Under the pieces are notes generated by a model. It had not been told where the DNA came from and searched no databases. It saw only the letters and a list, made by a program, of their open reading frames with translations. This document shows, piece after piece, positions 37,042-45,128 of a DNA stretch of 64,000 bases (position 1 is the stretch's first letter; the number at the start of each line of letters is the position of its first letter). A program made the position numbers and the translations under genes. The stretch spans positions 1 to 64,000 of the forward strand of contig JAICLJ010000005.1 of assembly GCA_025927575.1 (NCBI GenBank), read 5' to 3'. The stretch comes from Bryobacteraceae bacterium. Lineage in GTDB: Bacteria; Acidobacteriota; Terriglobia; Bryobacterales; Bryobacteraceae.

Positions 37042-37773
37042 CTAGTCGAGCCCAGGCGCGGCGATGAAACGGTAGCCAATTCCTCGAACCGTCAGCAGGT
37101 GCCGCGGGCGCTTAGGGTCGTCCTCGATATACCGCCGCAAACGCACAATGAAGTTGTCGATGGGGCGGGTATCTGTGTCCTCGTGTAACGCCCAGACCTC
37201 TTCGAGCATCGACTTCCTCGAAACTGGCTTCCCCTCGTAACGAATGAGGTAGCGCAGCAAGTTCGCCTCCATCAGCGTGAGTGGAAACACGCGATCGCCG
37301 ACGCGCAATTCCAGAGTGTCGAAACTGACCGTCTTGCCATCGAATGTGAACGTATCCCTCTCATCCGTTGGCCCCGAACCTCGATTAGTCGAGGAGAGCA
37401 GCCAGTCCCGACGGCGCAGCAGTCCGTGAATTCGCGCAATCAAAATTGAGAGGTCGAACGGCTTGGTTAGGTAATCGTCGGCTCCGGCCGCAAAGCCGCG
37501 AAGAACGTCGTCGGGCCTCCCCCGAGCCGTGAGCATCAGCGTCGGGATGAACTGGCCACCGAGCCGCATCTCCGACATGACATGGAAGCCATCCACGCCG
37601 GGAAGCATGATATCGAGAATCACCACATCGAAACGCTGGGCTCCGGCCAGCAGCACTCCAAGCGCAGCCTCGCCGGAGTCTGCCACCTGGACTTCGTAGC
37701 CCTCCGCTTCAAGGTTAAAGCGCAGACCCTCTGCAAGGTGCTGCTCATCCTCCACCACCAGAACGCGTGTCAT
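37042..37773 (-). CDS. OmpR/PhoB-family response regulator
   Basis: This 243-residue DNA-binding regulator has a receiver domain with acidic pocket Glu8/Asp9, phospho-acceptor Asp54 (VVILDIMLPG) and Lys104 (YLTKPF). The C-terminal winged helix begins near residue 145 (VSFDTLELRVGDRVFPLTLMEANLLRYL) and includes the recognition segment TRPIDNFIVRLRRYIE. It overlaps the upstream kinase gene by 4 bases, so the two form a cognate pair. Its own promoter region upstream of the kinase carries a 16-base palindrome that might be its binding site. The regulon is unknown. Confidence 0.95.
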   Translation of the reverse strand: MTRVLVVEDEQHLAEGLRFNLEAEGYEVQVADSGEAALGVLLAGAQRFDVVILDIMLPGVDGFHVMSEMRLGGQFIPTLMLTARGRPDDVLRGFAAGADDYLTKPFDLSILIARIHGLLRRRDWLLSSTNRGSGPTDERDTFTFDGKTVSFDTLELRVGDRVFPLTLMEANLLRYLIRYEGKPVSRKSMLEEVWALHEDTDTRPIDNFIVRLRRYIEDDPKRPRHLLTVRGIGYRFIAAPGLD

Positions 37774-38663
37774 CTTGCGATCGGAAATTGCAGCACGAAT
37801 GTGCTGCCCTGCCCGGGCCCCTCACTCTCCGCCCAACTGCGTCCGCGGTGCCGCTTGGCCACGGCGCGAACGATGAAAAGGCCCAGCCCTGTCCCCTTCA
37901 CTTTGTTTGTCAGCGGCCCCGGCACACGATAAAAGCGCTTGAACACCCGTTTCAGCTCCGGTTTCGGAATGCCCACACCCTGATCCTTAACTCGCAGGCA
38001 GATATATTTCCCTTCAACATTGGAGGTTTCGAGACTGACCTTTACCATGCTGCCGGAATACTTGATCGCGTTGTCAATCAGGTTCGAGACAGCCGCGCGC
38101 ACCTCATCCATGTCCCCCAATATAATGACTGGCGATCCGGGTTGGTAGTCCAAGGCTTCGGGCGGCACGCGATGCAGGATGCGCGCGCGAGCGACACATT
38201 CATCGATTACCGCGCCAAACTCGATCGGAAACAGATTGGGTTTGCGCGCGGCAGCGCCGATCCTCCCGGTGCGCAAAACCTGCTCGATTGTGCTCATCAG
38301 GCGGTTGGTGTCCTCGAGCATGACTTGGTAAAACTCTTTCCTCTTCTCCTCGTCTACACTTCGGGCTTGCAGCGTCTCAAGATACAGCCGAATGGATGCT
38401 ACGGGGGTCTTCAGCTCATGCGTGACCGCGTTGATGAAAGCATCATGCTGTTCATTCCGGCGAATTTCGCGGACAAGAAAGATTGTGTTCAAGACGACGC
38501 CGCTGATGATCATAAGCAGCAACAACACTCCAAAAAAGAGCAGAATGCCGGTTCGCCAGTTCAGAAGAACCCAACCGATATAGAGCAGCAGGATAACCGA
38601 AATGAGGCCGGCTCCAAGAGCAATGAAGAACGCGATCGATTTCTTGCGGCCTGCTAAGACCAT
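37770..38663 (-). CDS. Sensor histidine kinase, cognate to the OmpR-type regulator
   Basis: This 297-residue kinase has two adjacent membrane helices (residues 9-33 and 39-64) with almost no periplasmic loop, so it probably senses something within the membrane or through a partner. HisKA contains His82 (NAVTHELKTPVASIRLYLE); HATPase has the N-box NLIDNAIKYS, G1 DQGVGIPK and G2 GTGLGLFIVRAVAKRHRG. It is first in the two-gene operon and divergent from a flippase-like gene, with 85 bases of intergenic DNA between them. Intramembrane-sensing kinases of this shape often report cell-envelope stress; that is inference here. Confidence 0.93.
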   Translation of the reverse strand: MVLAGRKKSIAFFIALGAGLISVILLLYIGWVLLNWRTGILLFFGVLLLLMIISGVVLNTIFLVREIRRNEQHDAFINAVTHELKTPVASIRLYLETLQARSVDEEKRKEFYQVMLEDTNRLMSTIEQVLRTGRIGAAARKPNLFPIEFGAVIDECVARARILHRVPPEALDYQPGSPVIILGDMDEVRAAVSNLIDNAIKYSGSMVKVSLETSNVEGKYICLRVKDQGVGIPKPELKRVFKRFYRVPGPLTNKVKGTGLGLFIVRAVAKRHRGRSWAESEGPGQGSTFVLQFPIAR

Positions 38664-38666
38664 GCT

Positions 38667-38682
38667 TTCAGCTTAAGCTGAA
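38667..38682. promoter_or_regulatory. Perfect 16-bp palindrome upstream of the two-component operon
   Basis: TTCAGCTTAAGCTGAA is a perfect inverted repeat 3 bases upstream of the kinase start (38663, minus strand). It is followed by GCCGG-TCAGG-CCGGC at 38683-38697. The site lies between two divergent genes and could block or activate either. An autoregulatory site for the encoded OmpR-type regulator is one option, but those usually bind direct repeats; a stem in the kinase mRNA leader is another. Confidence 0.45.
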
Positions 38683-38748
38683 GCCGGTCAGGCCGGCGCC
38701 ACCGGCTCCACGAACTGACGGGCGTTACTACAACGTTATGATGGTGGT

Positions 38749-39780
38749 TTGGGCGCGTCTTTTAGCTCCACGCTAACTTCGGAGCGGTTCCGGAAAATCA
38801 GAAATTGGACCTTGATCGTCCTTATGTATCTGGTTTCGGCCGTGTGTATGTATTACGCCCTTTCAGGCGCTCATATCAACCTGATTTGGGGCGAGATCCA
38901 GCACATGCACTGGGGCTGGGTGACGTTCGCGATCGTCGCGACAGTTCTTCTTTTTCTGCTCCAGAGCTGGCGGTGGGCGCTGATCCTTCGCCCGGTCGAG
39001 CGCGTCACGATGTGGACGTGCACCCGCGCCGTTTACATCGGATTATTCGCCAACGAAGTGCTGCCGCTTCGCGCGGGCGAGCTGATCCGCTGCTTTCTTA
39101 TCACCCGCTGGTCTCGGGTGCCATTGTCGGTCAGCTTCGCCTCGGCCTTGATCGAGCGGATTTTCGACGGCATCTGGTTGATGATCTGCTTTTTCCTGAC
39201 GCTCCGCATGGCTGCCCTGCCGTACATCTTTGAGCGTGGGGGTTATATTCTCGGCATCATCATCGTACTGGCCGCGGTCGTTATCGGCTTCGGTATGTAC
39301 GCGAAAGAACAGTCGATTGACAAGCTCTTCGGTTTCTCGTTTCCGAGCTGGTTTGAGACACTCGTGGCGGATTTGCACCTGATCGGACACTCCCGGTACC
39401 TTTACTACTCTTTTTTCATCAGCGGCGCGTTTCTGCTTGTACAAATTTTCCCGATTTACGCCGTGATCCGCGGATACCGTCTGGACACCGGGTCCCCATG
39501 GGTCATCAGTTTCGCCATGATGGTGCTGCTCCGCCTGAGTTCAGTAGTGCCGCAGGCGCCGGGCAACCTGGGTTTATTTCAAGGGATTGCCTTCAGAACG
39601 CTGGTGCTGTTCGGTGTATCCGCGGCCATTTCCAAGCGTTTTTCCTTTGTGTTGTGGGGCGTCGCCACCATCCCGCTGATCGTGGTGGGATTCCTGATCC
39701 TGATTCTCAGCGGCATCAAGATGAGCCACCTTCGCCGCGAGGCAATCAGCGCGGCCGAAATGAGCAAGGCCGCCAGGTGA
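38749..39780 (+). CDS. Lysylphosphatidylglycerol-synthase-TM / UPF0104-type flippase-like membrane protein
   Basis: This 343-residue protein with about eight membrane helices starts at TTG 38749. It carries the two hallmark motifs of the family: NEVLPLRAGELIRCFLI near residues 100-115 and VVPQAPGNLGLFQGIAFR near 262-280. The fold is that of the MprF flippase half without the synthase domain. Family members are thought to move lipids or glycolipids across the inner membrane. It is divergent from the two-component system. The C-terminus is a short basic cytoplasmic tail. Substrate unknown. Confidence 0.9.
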   Translation: MGASFSSTLTSERFRKIRNWTLIVLMYLVSAVCMYYALSGAHINLIWGEIQHMHWGWVTFAIVATVLLFLLQSWRWALILRPVERVTMWTCTRAVYIGLFANEVLPLRAGELIRCFLITRWSRVPLSVSFASALIERIFDGIWLMICFFLTLRMAALPYIFERGGYILGIIIVLAAVVIGFGMYAKEQSIDKLFGFSFPSWFETLVADLHLIGHSRYLYYSFFISGAFLLVQIFPIYAVIRGYRLDTGSPWVISFAMMVLLRLSSVVPQAPGNLGLFQGIAFRTLVLFGVSAAISKRFSFVLWGVATIPLIVVGFLILILSGIKMSHLRREAISAAEMSKAAR

Positions 39781-39839
39781 CTTGGGCGAAGACAAGCTGA
39801 ACCATCATCGCTAAAATGGTCCCAAGGGACACGTAGGCC

Positions 39840-41057
39840 TTGATCGCAGTTGTCGCAGTTGCGCTGCTGAGCGTACTTAATTCAGCAGACTTGCAAACTA
39901 AGGGTTTGAAAGCGCTGGACCAGCAAGATTACGGGAAAGCAGAGCAGATTTTCACTCAGCTCGCCGGAAATGATCCGAAGGACTACAGCGCGACCTTTAA
40001 TCTTGCCCTCGCCGAGACAGGCCTCAAAAACGACGACAAGGCCATTCAGTATTTTAAGCACACGCTCGATCTTAAGCCCGGCCTCCTTCCGGCAGAACTG
40101 AATCTGGCGATGCTCTATCTTCGCAATAGGCGGGGAGCCGAAGCCATCCCGCTGCTCAAATCGGTCATTAAGGCGGATCCCGAGAAGCCGAAGCCGCGCC
40201 AATATCTCGCCGAGGCGCTGGCTGCGGCCGGCCGATGGGAGGACGCTGAGCAGGAGCTTCACTGGGTAGTTCAGCGCGACCCGAAGAACGCAGCGGCACA
40301 ACTAGAGCTTGGCCAGAGCCTGATGCATCAGGGCAAGCTATCCGAAGCGGAACCACTTTACCGGCAGGCCGCGGCGTTGAATCCGGCGTTCAAATCGTAC
40401 CTGCTCGAATTGGCTGTCGCGATGACCGGCGCGAATAATCAGGAGGCCGCCATTCCGCTACTGTCCGAATTCCCGAACGATCCTGGAGCGCGGGAGAAAC
40501 TGGGGCAAATCTATCTTGCCGGAAACCAAGCGGCGAAGGCGGTTCCGGAGTTTGAAGCTGCCGTTCAGATCTCACCAACACCTGCCAACCGTCTGGCTCT
40601 CGCGACGGCATACCTGAGGAATAGGCAGCAGGACAAGGCGGCGCCTATCTTGAAAGATGCGCTTGCGAGTTCGCCTGACGATTACGATTTACAGATGGCG
40701 GTCGGCCGCATCTATCGCGATCAGAGAAATTCAACGGAAGCGGCGGATCACTTCTTCGCCGCCGCAAAACTAAAGCCCGATTCAGCCGAAGCGTGGAGCG
40801 AACTTGCCGGATCTTGCGTTCTGGCTCAAATGTACCCGCAGGCGTTGGGCGCGCTCGAAAAACTGCATGAATTGAACGCTGAGAAACCTGGACATTTCTT
40901 TTTGCGAGCTATTGTCCTCGACAAGTTGCGCCAGCCCAAACCCGCGCTGGCGAATTACCAACGATTCCTCGAACTGAGCACGGGCCAAAACCCGGATCAG
41001 GAGTTTCAAGCTCGCCAGCGTGCAAAGATTCTTCAACATGAGGTGAATGGGCGATGA
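39840..41057 (+). CDS. Exported TPR-repeat protein
   Basis: This 405-residue protein appears to start at TTG 39840, with a short hydrophobic leader (MIAVVAVALLSVLNSADLQ). The rest is at least ten TPR-like helix pairs, for example GLKALDQQDYGKAEQIFTQL, PAELNLAMLYLRNRRGAEAIP and AAQLELGQSLMHQGKLSEAE. These bind partners rather than catalyse. The gene overlaps the next small secreted-protein gene by 4 bases. The three genes to 42117 are translationally coupled and probably act together in the periplasm. No enzymatic domain is present. Confidence 0.85.
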   Translation: MIAVVAVALLSVLNSADLQTKGLKALDQQDYGKAEQIFTQLAGNDPKDYSATFNLALAETGLKNDDKAIQYFKHTLDLKPGLLPAELNLAMLYLRNRRGAEAIPLLKSVIKADPEKPKPRQYLAEALAAAGRWEDAEQELHWVVQRDPKNAAAQLELGQSLMHQGKLSEAEPLYRQAAALNPAFKSYLLELAVAMTGANNQEAAIPLLSEFPNDPGAREKLGQIYLAGNQAAKAVPEFEAAVQISPTPANRLALATAYLRNRQQDKAAPILKDALASSPDDYDLQMAVGRIYRDQRNSTEAADHFFAAAKLKPDSAEAWSELAGSCVLAQMYPQALGALEKLHELNAEKPGHFFLRAIVLDKLRQPKPALANYQRFLELSTGQNPDQEFQARQRAKILQHEVNGR

Positions 41058-41476
41058 TGCAACCGTTATTGTTCGTCCTGTTCCTTTCCCTTTTCGTTCC
41101 CGTCCTGAAAGCAGAATCCTTTCTCGATGAAGCGCAAGCGGAGCGCAAGCCGGGTAAGCGATCGGAGATCGCCCTGCAGCTTGCGGATAAATCTCTCGAT
41201 CAAGCCCGCGAGTATTACGTCTCTGGAAACTCGCTGAAAGGCGATTCGGAACTGGATATGATCGACAGTCTGGCCACAGAGTGCCTGACCTCCGTGGAGG
41301 AGGCGCACAAGTCGAAATACTGGAAGAAAGCCGAATTGAAGGTGGCAGCTCTCATGCGCCGAGTTAACTCGTTGATCGCCGATCTCGATTACAATGAGCG
41401 CGGCAAGGCTCAGGAACTCGAGACGCATCTCAGCCGCGTTCACGACCAGTTGCTGGCGGGGGTCATGGCGAAATGA
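41054..41476 (+). CDS. Small secreted helical protein, paralogue A
   Basis: This 140-residue protein has a signal peptide (MMQPLLFVLFLSLFVPVLKA). The mature part is almost entirely helical and charged: RSEIALQLADKSLDQAREYY, then GDSELDMIDSLATECLTSVEEA and AELKVAALMRRVNSLIADLD. I recognise no family. Its helix order and the D-rich second helix match the next gene's product, suggesting a local duplication. It overlaps both neighbours by 4 bases. A structural or scaffold role with the upstream TPR protein is plausible but not shown. Confidence 0.72.
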   Translation: MMQPLLFVLFLSLFVPVLKAESFLDEAQAERKPGKRSEIALQLADKSLDQAREYYVSGNSLKGDSELDMIDSLATECLTSVEEAHKSKYWKKAELKVAALMRRVNSLIADLDYNERGKAQELETHLSRVHDQLLAGVMAK

Positions 41477-42117
41477 AATGGGTGCGCGTCTTGTTGGCCG
41501 CGGTGATGATTCCGGCGGTATTTGCCCCAGCGCTATTCGCGCAGCGGGACTTTTTGACATCGGATGAAGTCGACCAGGTACGCCTCACGCAGGAGCCCAA
41601 CGAACGGCTGAAATTGTACCTGGAATTTGCGCAGAATCGTCTTAATCTGGTCGAGCAATTACTCCAAAACAACAAGCCTGGCCGCAGCTTGCTGATTCAT
41701 GATGCGCTGGACGACTATTCCAAAATCATCGACGCGATCGACACAGTCGGCGACGACGCGCTTCGGCGCAAGCTGCCGATCGACAAAAGTGAGGTGGATG
41801 TCGTCAAATCCGAAAAGGATTTCCTCGCTAAGCTGAACCAGGTGGAGCCGGCGAACCCGTCCGACATCAGCCGTTATAATTTCGTTCTTCAGCAAGCCAT
41901 CGATGCAACCAACGACAGTCTCGACCTGTCTCAAGAAAATATCGGGAGCCGCGCCTCCGAAATCGCCTCGCACGACGCGAAAGAGGAGAAGAAGCGGGAA
42001 TCGATGATGCGGCCGTCGGAAGTGGCGGAAAAGAAGAAAGTGGAAGCTGCCGAGCAGGAAAAGAAGAAGAAGCAGCCCACGCTGTACCGGCCCGGCGAGA
42101 AGAAGCCCGATCAGTAA
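41473..42117 (+). CDS. Small secreted helical protein, paralogue B, with Lys/Glu-rich tail
   Basis: This 214-residue protein has a signal peptide (MKWVRVLLAAVMIPAVFAPA, then LFAQRD). Residues 25-150 are helical: EPNERLKLYLEFAQNRLNLV, then SLLIHDALDDYSKIIDAIDT, which parallels the preceding protein, and ISRYNFVLQQAIDATNDSLD. Residues 165-214 form a highly charged disordered tail (KEEKKRESMMRPSEVAEKKK). No family is recognised. It is the last gene of the TPR unit; the next gene begins 128 bases downstream. The tail might contact the cell wall, nucleic acid or an acidic partner. Confidence 0.72.
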   Translation: MKWVRVLLAAVMIPAVFAPALFAQRDFLTSDEVDQVRLTQEPNERLKLYLEFAQNRLNLVEQLLQNNKPGRSLLIHDALDDYSKIIDAIDTVGDDALRRKLPIDKSEVDVVKSEKDFLAKLNQVEPANPSDISRYNFVLQQAIDATNDSLDLSQENIGSRASEIASHDAKEEKKRESMMRPSEVAEKKKVEAAEQEKKKKQPTLYRPGEKKPDQ

Positions 42118-42245
42118 CCTTGATGGGGGCACGGCACGCGTGCGCGGTTTACGGCGGCCAGAACCCGTTCGCTCACGCGATGCGGCTCTGTGTCGAGGCA
42201 ATCTGAATCGGTTTCTCCGCCATCGGCAAGGCACAATAGAAAAGA

Positions 42246-45095
42246 ATGAAAAGACTTCGCCGCTTTCACCGGCAGGGCGTAGCGCTCGGGCTGGTCGTAG
42301 GACTCTGTGGGTTTGTTTTTGTAATTCGATTACTGCCGGCCGAGAATTCAGGTTGTCCTGTATCGAAGCCCAGGCTTGATGCCGCCCCGATTGCCGTGGA
42401 CCGGGGCGCGGCTGAACTGTCGCGGCTGCTTCGCGAGCTACAAACACGCGCCAGCATTCTGATGGTGACCGCCCATCCGGACGACGAAGACGGCGGCATG
42501 CTCGCCTATGAGACGCGCGGCCAGGGCGCTCGCGGCATTCTGCTCAGTCTGAATCGCGGCGAAGGCGGCCAGAACGCGATGTCCATCGATATGTACGACG
42601 CTCTGGGCCTGTTGCGTACGCAGGAACTGCTCGAGGCCGATCGTTATTACGGTGTCGATCAATATTTCGCCAACACCATCGACTACGGCTTTTCGAAAAC
42701 ACGCGAGGAAGCGCTCCAGAAATGGGGGCACGACCGAGTGCTAGCCGATGTCGTGCGTGTGATCCGGATGACCCGCCCGCTGGTGATTACATCCGTGTTT
42801 GTAGGAGCGCCCACCGATGGCCATGGCAATCACCAGGTAGCCGGGCAGATGGCGCAGGAAGCATTCGCTGCCGCCGGCGATCCGAAACGTTTCCCCGAAC
42901 AGATCAAAGAAGGCTTACGTCCGTGGACACCCCTGAAGGTCTATGAGCGTACGCCATTTTTTTCGGTGACGCCCAAGGGCATGTTCGACTACGCAACGGA
43001 CAAATACGTTCCGGTGCGGTTCTACGATTACATCCACCATAAATGGATCGATCATAAGCCGGCCACGAATATCCAGATTTCGGAGGGCAGCTATGCTCCC
43101 GCCGCCGGATTGACGTTTTTGCAAATCGCGCGCGATGGCTGGGGTCATCAGAAGTCCCAGAATGGCGGAGGCACCGTACCGCCGCCGGGTCCGGTGAAAA
43201 CCTCCTACCATCGCTATGATTCGCGCGTGCCGGCGGCCGAGCACGAAGAATCCTTCTTCGATGGCATTGACGTTTCCGTGCGAGGAATCGCAAGTCTGGC
43301 AACGGAGGACCCACAGTTTCTGAGCGATGGGTTGGCAAAAATTGCAACCATCGCGGATGAAGCACGCAAACAGTATGAAGCAGATCGTCCCGCAGCGATC
43401 GCGCCGGTTCTCGCCGAAGGCCTAACAGCGACTCGCGCGCTAGTTGCCGAACTGCGAGCAAGCCAACTGGCCGAGCCCGGAAAGTCCGATATCGCCTTTG
43501 AGCTTTGCGCGAAGAAACAAGAATTCGAGCAGGCGCTGGCGGCATCGCTCGCCGTATCCTTCAACGCCACCGTGGAGCCGCCACATCCCGCCTCCGGACC
43601 GTTCGCGCATTACGGCGGGCCGCCGCCCACTTTCACCATTGGCATTCCAGGTCAATCCTTCGGCGTAGGTATCCGGTTGATGAATTCGGGCCCGGAGAAG
43701 ATCGCAGTTGACAAGGTTGAAGTGACGCCCAGCGATGGAAACAATTGGACTATCCATGTGCAAGGGAAGGCGCTACACGAGGTGGCGGCGGGCAATCTTG
43801 GAGAGATGAAATTTGAGTTGAAGGCGCCAGAAGATGCAGGTTTGACCAAGCCATACTTCGAACGGCCAAATGAAGAGCAGCCGTACTACGACTTGAACGA
43901 TCCGCGCTACCGGAATCTGCCGCTGGCGCCCTATCCACTGTCGGCCAGCGCGACGCTTGAATATCGCGGCGCGGCATTTACGGTGCGCGAAGTGGTGCAG
44001 ACAGTGCAGCGCACACCCGGCATCGGCCTGGAATCGCAACCACTTATCATCGGACCGCCGGTCTCGGTCTGGGTATCGCCGAGAGCGGGCGCAGTGCCGA
44101 TGGACGCGAAATCGTTTTCGTTCTCCTGCACTGTTCACAGCAACGTGAAAGGCCCGGCCAATGGCAAGCTCCGGCTGAAACTGCCGGCGGGCTGGAGTTC
44201 CAAGCCGGCGATAGCGGATTTCTCGATGGGTCGCGATGGCGAAGACCAAACGATCGTATTTGCGGTATCTCCGAATGGAATCAAGCCCGGCGACTACACC
44301 ATCACCGCGGATGCCGAGTACCAGGGCAAAACCTACGAGGAGGGGTACCGTATGGTCGGTTATACGGGCTTGCGGCGCTATCCTTATTACCGCTCGGCGA
44401 CCTATCGCGCAGTGGGCATGGATGTGAAGACCGCGCCCAACCTGCACGTCGGCTTCTTTCCGGGCACGGGCGACGACGTTCCGCAAGCGCTTGCCAACCT
44501 GGATACCAGCGTGCGCATTCTTTCGGCGAACGATCTCCAGTCCGGAAATCTCTCCGATTACGATTCCATTATTCTTGGCGTGCGTGCGTACGCGGTGCGG
44601 CCGGAGTTAAGGACGGCCAATCAGCGCTTACTTGACTACGTTAAAAACGGTGGCGTTCTCATTGTGCAATACAATCTTCAAAATTTCGGCGATGGCGATG
44701 GCCCATATCCCTTTGACCTCGGAAGCGCTCAGAAGGTAGTGGATGAAAAATCTGCTGTCGAGCTATTAGCGCCAAATAACCCGGCACTGACGTGGCCCAA
44801 TCGGATTACGGCTTCCGATTTCCGCGGCTGGGTGGAAGAGCGCGGCCATGGTTTCATGAAGAGCTGGGACGCTCGCTACGAGGCTCCTGTCGAGACTCAC
44901 GATCCCGAACAAGCGCCGCAGAAGGGCGGTCTGTTGATTGCCCGGTACGGCAAGGGCATCTATGTCTACGATGCGTTCGCACTGTATCGCCAATTACCTT
45001 CAGGCGTCCCGGGCGCCTACCGTATTCTGGCGAATCTGGTGAGTCTGGGAAAGAATCCGGCGTTAGAACGGAAAACGGAAGCGTCGGGTCAGTGA
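42246..45095 (+). CDS. Large secreted PIG-L/LmbE-family deacetylase with C-terminal GATase-like domain
   Basis: This 949-residue protein has an N-terminal membrane or signal helix (residues 11-30). The PIG-L zinc deacetylase domain spans about 68-300, with AHPDDED (His77, Asp80) and the later zinc His in DGHGNHQVAG. Members remove N-acetyl groups from N-acetylglucosaminyl substrates. Residues 450-690 hold beta-sandwich-like repeats (NEW3-type: LRLKLPAGWSSKP, and NGIKPGDYTITADAEYQGKT). The last 240 residues look like a class I amidotransferase or ThuA-like fold (LSDYDSIILGVRAYAVRPEL, NGGVLIVQYN). It follows the TPR unit by 128 bases. Probably surface glycan processing. Confidence 0.88.
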   Translation: MKRLRRFHRQGVALGLVVGLCGFVFVIRLLPAENSGCPVSKPRLDAAPIAVDRGAAELSRLLRELQTRASILMVTAHPDDEDGGMLAYETRGQGARGILLSLNRGEGGQNAMSIDMYDALGLLRTQELLEADRYYGVDQYFANTIDYGFSKTREEALQKWGHDRVLADVVRVIRMTRPLVITSVFVGAPTDGHGNHQVAGQMAQEAFAAAGDPKRFPEQIKEGLRPWTPLKVYERTPFFSVTPKGMFDYATDKYVPVRFYDYIHHKWIDHKPATNIQISEGSYAPAAGLTFLQIARDGWGHQKSQNGGGTVPPPGPVKTSYHRYDSRVPAAEHEESFFDGIDVSVRGIASLATEDPQFLSDGLAKIATIADEARKQYEADRPAAIAPVLAEGLTATRALVAELRASQLAEPGKSDIAFELCAKKQEFEQALAASLAVSFNATVEPPHPASGPFAHYGGPPPTFTIGIPGQSFGVGIRLMNSGPEKIAVDKVEVTPSDGNNWTIHVQGKALHEVAAGNLGEMKFELKAPEDAGLTKPYFERPNEEQPYYDLNDPRYRNLPLAPYPLSASATLEYRGAAFTVREVVQTVQRTPGIGLESQPLIIGPPVSVWVSPRAGAVPMDAKSFSFSCTVHSNVKGPANGKLRLKLPAGWSSKPAIADFSMGRDGEDQTIVFAVSPNGIKPGDYTITADAEYQGKTYEEGYRMVGYTGLRRYPYYRSATYRAVGMDVKTAPNLHVGFFPGTGDDVPQALANLDTSVRILSANDLQSGNLSDYDSIILGVRAYAVRPELRTANQRLLDYVKNGGVLIVQYNLQNFGDGDGPYPFDLGSAQKVVDEKSAVELLAPNNPALTWPNRITASDFRGWVEERGHGFMKSWDARYEAPVETHDPEQAPQKGGLLIARYGKGIYVYDAFALYRQLPSGVPGAYRILANLVSLGKNPALERKTEASGQ

Positions 45096-45106
45096 AGTGC
45101 AGGACG

Positions 45107-45121
45107 GGAGCGTTGTGCTCC
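45107..45121. terminator. Small hairpin between convergent genes
   Basis: GGAGC-GTTGT-GCTCC forms a perfect 5-bp stem with a 5-base loop in the 33-base gap between the stops of the PIG-L gene (45095) and secA (45129). Position suggests a shared bidirectional terminator. There is no T-run on either side, so intrinsic termination would be weak. Confidence 0.3.
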
Positions 45122-45128
45122 GCGGCAC

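Noticed and set aside
37767-38657. 296-codon plus-strand open frame opposite the sensor kinase
   Set aside because: The minus strand encodes intact HisKA and HATPase motifs; the plus frame has no family features.
42134-42143. GCACGCGTGC palindrome between the TPR unit and the PIG-L gene
   Set aside because: Ten-base GC palindromes are expected by chance in this composition; no supporting context.
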